A stretch of DNA of 9,708 nucleotides, taken from NCBI GenBank assembly GCA_016935935.1, contig JAFGPZ010000232.1:1-9708 (forward strand), in the 5' to 3' direction. This DNA is from Deltaproteobacteria bacterium (GTDB lineage Bacteria; Desulfobacterota; Syntrophia; Syntrophales; UBA2210). Both the position numbers and the translations under genes were made by a program. Within the stretch, counting starts at the first letter, position 1. Each line of letters starts with the position of its first letter. Below the pieces are notes generated by a model, which was given only the letters and a program-made list of their open reading frames with translations, had not been told where the DNA came from and did not search any database. Below, piece after piece: positions 7,036-9,708 of the stretch.

Positions 7036-9708
7036 TTATTTATAAATATCTTGAAGTGCCCTTACCTCTATGGAGTGATTTTTGAGTTTCCCAATCGCAT
7101 TCACTGCCGCCCGAGCAGCTGAAATGGTAGAGTAAAGTGGTAAATTACTGGCAATTGCCTTGCTCCGAATCTTTATTTCATCCCGTCCCGGTTTGGGGCC
7201 ACTGGGTGTGTTGATGAGAAGACCGACATCATTGTTCTTGATATAGTCGAGGAGATTTGGGCGTCCTTCGTCCAGCTTCATGAGCTTCGTTACCGGAATG
7301 TTATGGTTTGTCAGCACACTGGCTGTCCCTGGAGTGGACAGAATTTCAAAACCCAGAGCTACGAAAGCTTTTCCTATATCAACAATTTCACCTTTATCAT
7401 GATCTTTCACGCTGATGAATACCTTGCCCGCTTTTGGTATCGGTTGACCCACCGCCATCTGGCTTTTTGCAAAGGCCATTGACAGATCGGAATCCAGACC
7501 CATAACTTCGCCTGTCGATCTCATCTCCGGCCCAAGAAGAGTATCAGAACCAAGGAATCTGGTAAATGGGAGAACCGATTCCTTCACGGCAAAACATTTA
7601 GGCTCGGGGTCTTTCTCTATCCCCTGATCATGCAAAGATTTACCGAGCATGACCCTTGTCGCAATCTTTGCCAGGGGCATTCCTGTGGCTTTTGAAACGA
7701 AGGGTACCGTTCTCGATGCGCGCGGATTTACCTCGAGAACAAAGAGTTCACTGCCCTTAACTGCAAATTGTATATTGAGAAGTCCCTTGACCTCAAGCTC
7801 CAGCGCCATACTCCTCGTCTTGTCTTTTATCTCTGAGATTATTCCCTCTTTGAGAGAATAGGGAGGAATCACCATGGCACTGTCTCCTGAGTGAACACCT
7901 GCGTGCTCTATATGTTCCATAACACCGCCGATTATAACATCCCTTCCGTCCGATATGGCATCTACATCGATCTCGATTGCATCTTCGAGAAATCTGTCGA
8001 TGAGTATAGGATGATCGGGAGAAGCCATAAAAGCATCTTTGACGAATCCATCAAGGTCTAATTTACTCCAGACCACCACCATGGCCCTGCCCCCCAGGAC
8101 ATAGGAAGGTCTTATGAGTACCGGATAACCGATCCGTTCAACTATTTCCTTCGCTTCTTCAAGGGAATGTGCTGTGCCGTTTTCTGGCTGTCTGATGCCA
8201 ATCTTGTCGGCCATCTCCTTGAAGAGCTGTCTGTCTTCCGCACGGTCGATTGCCTCGGGAGATGTTCCCAGTACAGGCACTCCCTGTTCCTGAAGAGAGA
8301 GGGCCAGATTAAGGGGAGTCTGGCCACCCAGTTGAACAATAACCCCTTCGGGCTTCTCATTCCTGGCAATGTTCAGGACATCTTCCATTGTGAGAGGCTC
8401 GAAATAGAGTCTGTCGGAAATATCATAGTCCGTCGACACGGTTTCGGGATTCGAGTTTACCATTATCGTTTCGTAGCCCTCCTCTCGAAGAGCCATCGAT
8501 GCGTGAACGCAACAGTAATCAAATTCTATGCCTTGGCCAATTCTATTCGGCCCTCCTCCGATAATCATCACCTTTTTACTGGTACCGCTGCGGCTTTCGT
8601 CTTCCCCCTCCTCATATGTGGAGTAATAGTAGGGGGTGTGTGCCTCGAATTCTGCGGCACAGGTATCGACCAGTTTGTATATGGGGCGTATGCCTTGCTG
8701 TTCACGCAGATGTCTCACCGTCGGTTCAACCATTCCAATAATGTTACCGATTTGACGATCTGAGAAACCGAATCTCTTTGCTCGTCTCAAAATGTCTCTG
8801 GGTATGTGTTTCGCATCCGAATATACTCTGAGACCCCGCTCCATATCGACTATTTCTTTGATATTTTGGAGAAACCAAGGATCGATATGAGAAATATCGG
8901 CAATATTTTTTACGGGCATACCCATCTTTATGGCGGCATGAACGTAGAAGAGACGTTCAGGTGTCGGTCGGACAATCCTTGCTGTCATTTCCTTTTCGTC
9001 CATATTTTCTATATTGCTCTCAAGGCCGGCGAGGCCTGTTTCCAGACCCCTGATCCCCTTCTGCAGCGCTTCTTTGAAGGTGCGCCCTATTGCCATCGTT
9101 TCGCCCACAGACTTCATCGATATGCCCAGCGTATCCTCGACTCCCGAGAATTTTTCAAAGGCAAACCGAGGCACCTTGACAACACAATAATCTATTGTGG
9201 GTTCAAAGGATGCCGGGGTCTTTTGCGTTATATCATTGGGGATTTCATCGAGATTGTATCCGACGGCCAGTTTTGCGGCAATCTTCGCTATCGGGAAACC
9301 TGTTGCCTTTGAGGCCAGCGCCGACGATCTCGATACACGGGGATTCATTTCAATGACAACAACCTGTCCCGTTTCAGGATGGACGGCAAACTGTATATTC
9401 GATCCCCCCGTGGCAACACCGATTTTTCGTATAACCGCTATCGATGCATTTCGCAACTGCTGATATTCTCTGTCTGTAAGGGTCTGGGCTGGTGCCACCG
9501 TTATGGAATCTCCTGTATGAACACCCATGGGATCTAAGTTCTCTATGGAACAGATAATAACTACATTATCTCTCAGGTCCCTCATGACCTCCAGTTCGTA
9601 TTCCTTCCATCCGAGAACAGACTCTTCGATCAGTATCTCCCCCACCATGCTTTGTTCCATCCCATATACGGCAAAGTCTTTAAACTCTTCAATATTGTAT
9701 GCCAGAGC
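7036..9708 (-). CDS. carB: Carbamoyl-phosphate synthase large subunit (N-terminus cut by window edge)
   Basis: CarB makes carbamoyl phosphate from ammonia (delivered by the CarA glutaminase), bicarbonate and two ATP, feeding pyrimidine and arginine synthesis in the cytoplasm. The window holds 890 residues. The frame stays open to the right edge, so the ATG at 9660 is internal; upstream codons continue with recognisable CarB sequence ([10 protein letters not shown]). About 180-185 residues are missing compared with the usual 1070 or so. The first ATP-grasp half shows [21 protein letters not shown] and [20 protein letters not shown]. The oligomerisation region follows. The second half contains [57 protein letters not shown] and [18 protein letters not shown]. 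The C-terminal allosteric MGS-like domain runs from about [13 protein letters not shown] to [13 protein letters not shown], ending near [10 protein letters not shown]. All the expected motifs in the visible part are intact. It is the first gene of the block and may be co-transcribed with its right-hand neighbours and the genes downstream. Confidence 0.98.
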   Translation of the reverse strand, partial: ALAYNIEEFKDFAVYGMEQSMVGEILIEESVLGWKEYELEVMRDLRDNVVIICSIENLDPMGVHTGDSITVAPAQTLTDREYQQLRNASIAVIRKIGVATGGSNIQFAVHPETGQVVVIEMNPRVSRSSALASKATGFPIAKIAAKLAVGYNLDEIPNDITQKTPASFEPTIDYCVVKVPRFAFEKFSGVEDTLGISMKSVGETMAIGRTFKEALQKGIRGLETGLAGLESNIENMDEKEMTARIVRPTPERLFYVHAAIKMGMPVKNIADISHIDPWFLQNIKEIVDMERGLRVYSDAKHIPRDILRRAKRFGFSDRQIGNIIGMVEPTVRHLREQQGIRPIYKLVDTCAAEFEAHTPYYYSTYEEGEDESRSGTSKKVMIIGGGPNRIGQGIEFDYCCVHASMALREEGYETIMVNSNPETVSTDYDISDRLYFEPLTMEDVLNIARNEKPEGVIVQLGGQTPLNLALSLQEQGVPVLGTSPEAIDRAEDRQLFKEMADKIGIRQPENGTAHSLEEAKEIVERIGYPVLIRPSYVLGGRAMVVVWSKLDLDGFVKDAFMASPDHPILIDRFLEDAIEIDVDAISDGRDVIIGGVMEHIEHAGVHSGDSAMVIPPYSLKEGIISEIKDKTRSMALELEVKGLLNIQFAVKGSELFVLEVNPRASRTVPFVSKATGMPLAKIATRVMLGKSLHDQGIEKDPEPKCFAVKESVLPFTRFLGSDTLLGPEMRSTGEVMGLDSDLSMAFAKSQMAVGQPIPKAGKVFISVKDHDKGEIVDIGKAFVALGFEILSTPGTASVLTNHNIPVTKLMKLDEGRPNLLDYIKNNDVGLLINTPSGPKPGRDEIKIRSKAIASNLPLYSTISAARAAVNAIGKLKNHSIEVRALQDIYK

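Noticed and set aside
8167..8763. Long plus-strand open frame (198 codons) opposite carB
   Set aside because: It lies entirely antisense to highly conserved CarB motifs, has no family resemblance in its translation, and no plausible ribosome binding site was evident. It is a shadow frame.
8806..9312. Plus-strand open frame of 168 codons opposite carB
   Set aside because: Its translation has an irregular composition with many Cys and His and no recognisable motif. It overlaps the CarB ATP-grasp coding region and is a shadow frame.
9658..9660. ATG at 9660 as the true start of carB
   Set aside because: The frame continues upstream to the window edge with CarB-like residues, and about 180 N-terminal residues would be missing, so this methionine is internal.

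Overview
The window is one densely packed, single-direction gene block. Six protein genes all lie on the minus strand and together fill nearly the whole 9.7 kb. The longest gap between genes is 78 bases, so no stretch over 300 bases lacks a gene. I see no rRNA, tRNA, CRISPR array, insertion sequence or riboswitch. The composition is mixed, neither AT- nor GC-rich. A cytX-like permease, an AIR-synthase-fold protein, an iron-dependent alcohol dehydrogenase and a PEP-synthase-like protein with a RecA/KaiC-like front end sit together. This suggests an anaerobic bacterium, possibly a Desulfobacterota or syntrophic relative. That placement is a weak inference from gene content, not from a marker gene.

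In transcription order (right to left): (1) carB, the large subunit of carbamoyl-phosphate synthase, cut at its N-terminus by the right window edge; (2) an 877-residue PEP/pyruvate-binding protein with an N-terminal RecA/KaiC-like domain and an unusual C-terminal region in place of the PEP-synthase catalytic halves; (3) an NCS1-family permease resembling CytX; (4) an AIR-synthase/HypE-fold protein without the HypE C-terminal cysteine; (5) an iron-dependent alcohol dehydrogenase; (6) a DegT/DnrJ/EryC1/StrS-type PLP aminotransferase, cut at its C-terminus by the left window edge.

Genes 3 to 6 are spaced by about 5, 30 and 24 bases, which is typical of one transcript. Gene 2 lies about 50 bases upstream of gene 3, and carB 78 bases upstream of gene 2. 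carB is a housekeeping enzyme of pyrimidine and arginine synthesis. The four downstream genes look like a small metabolic cassette: uptake of a small N-heterocycle-like compound, an ATP-dependent activation or kinase-type step, an alcohol/aldehyde redox step, and amination of a carbonyl. No known pathway is recognised from this combination, so the joint function is inference. The most unusual single gene is the PEP-synthase-like fusion at 4324-6957.
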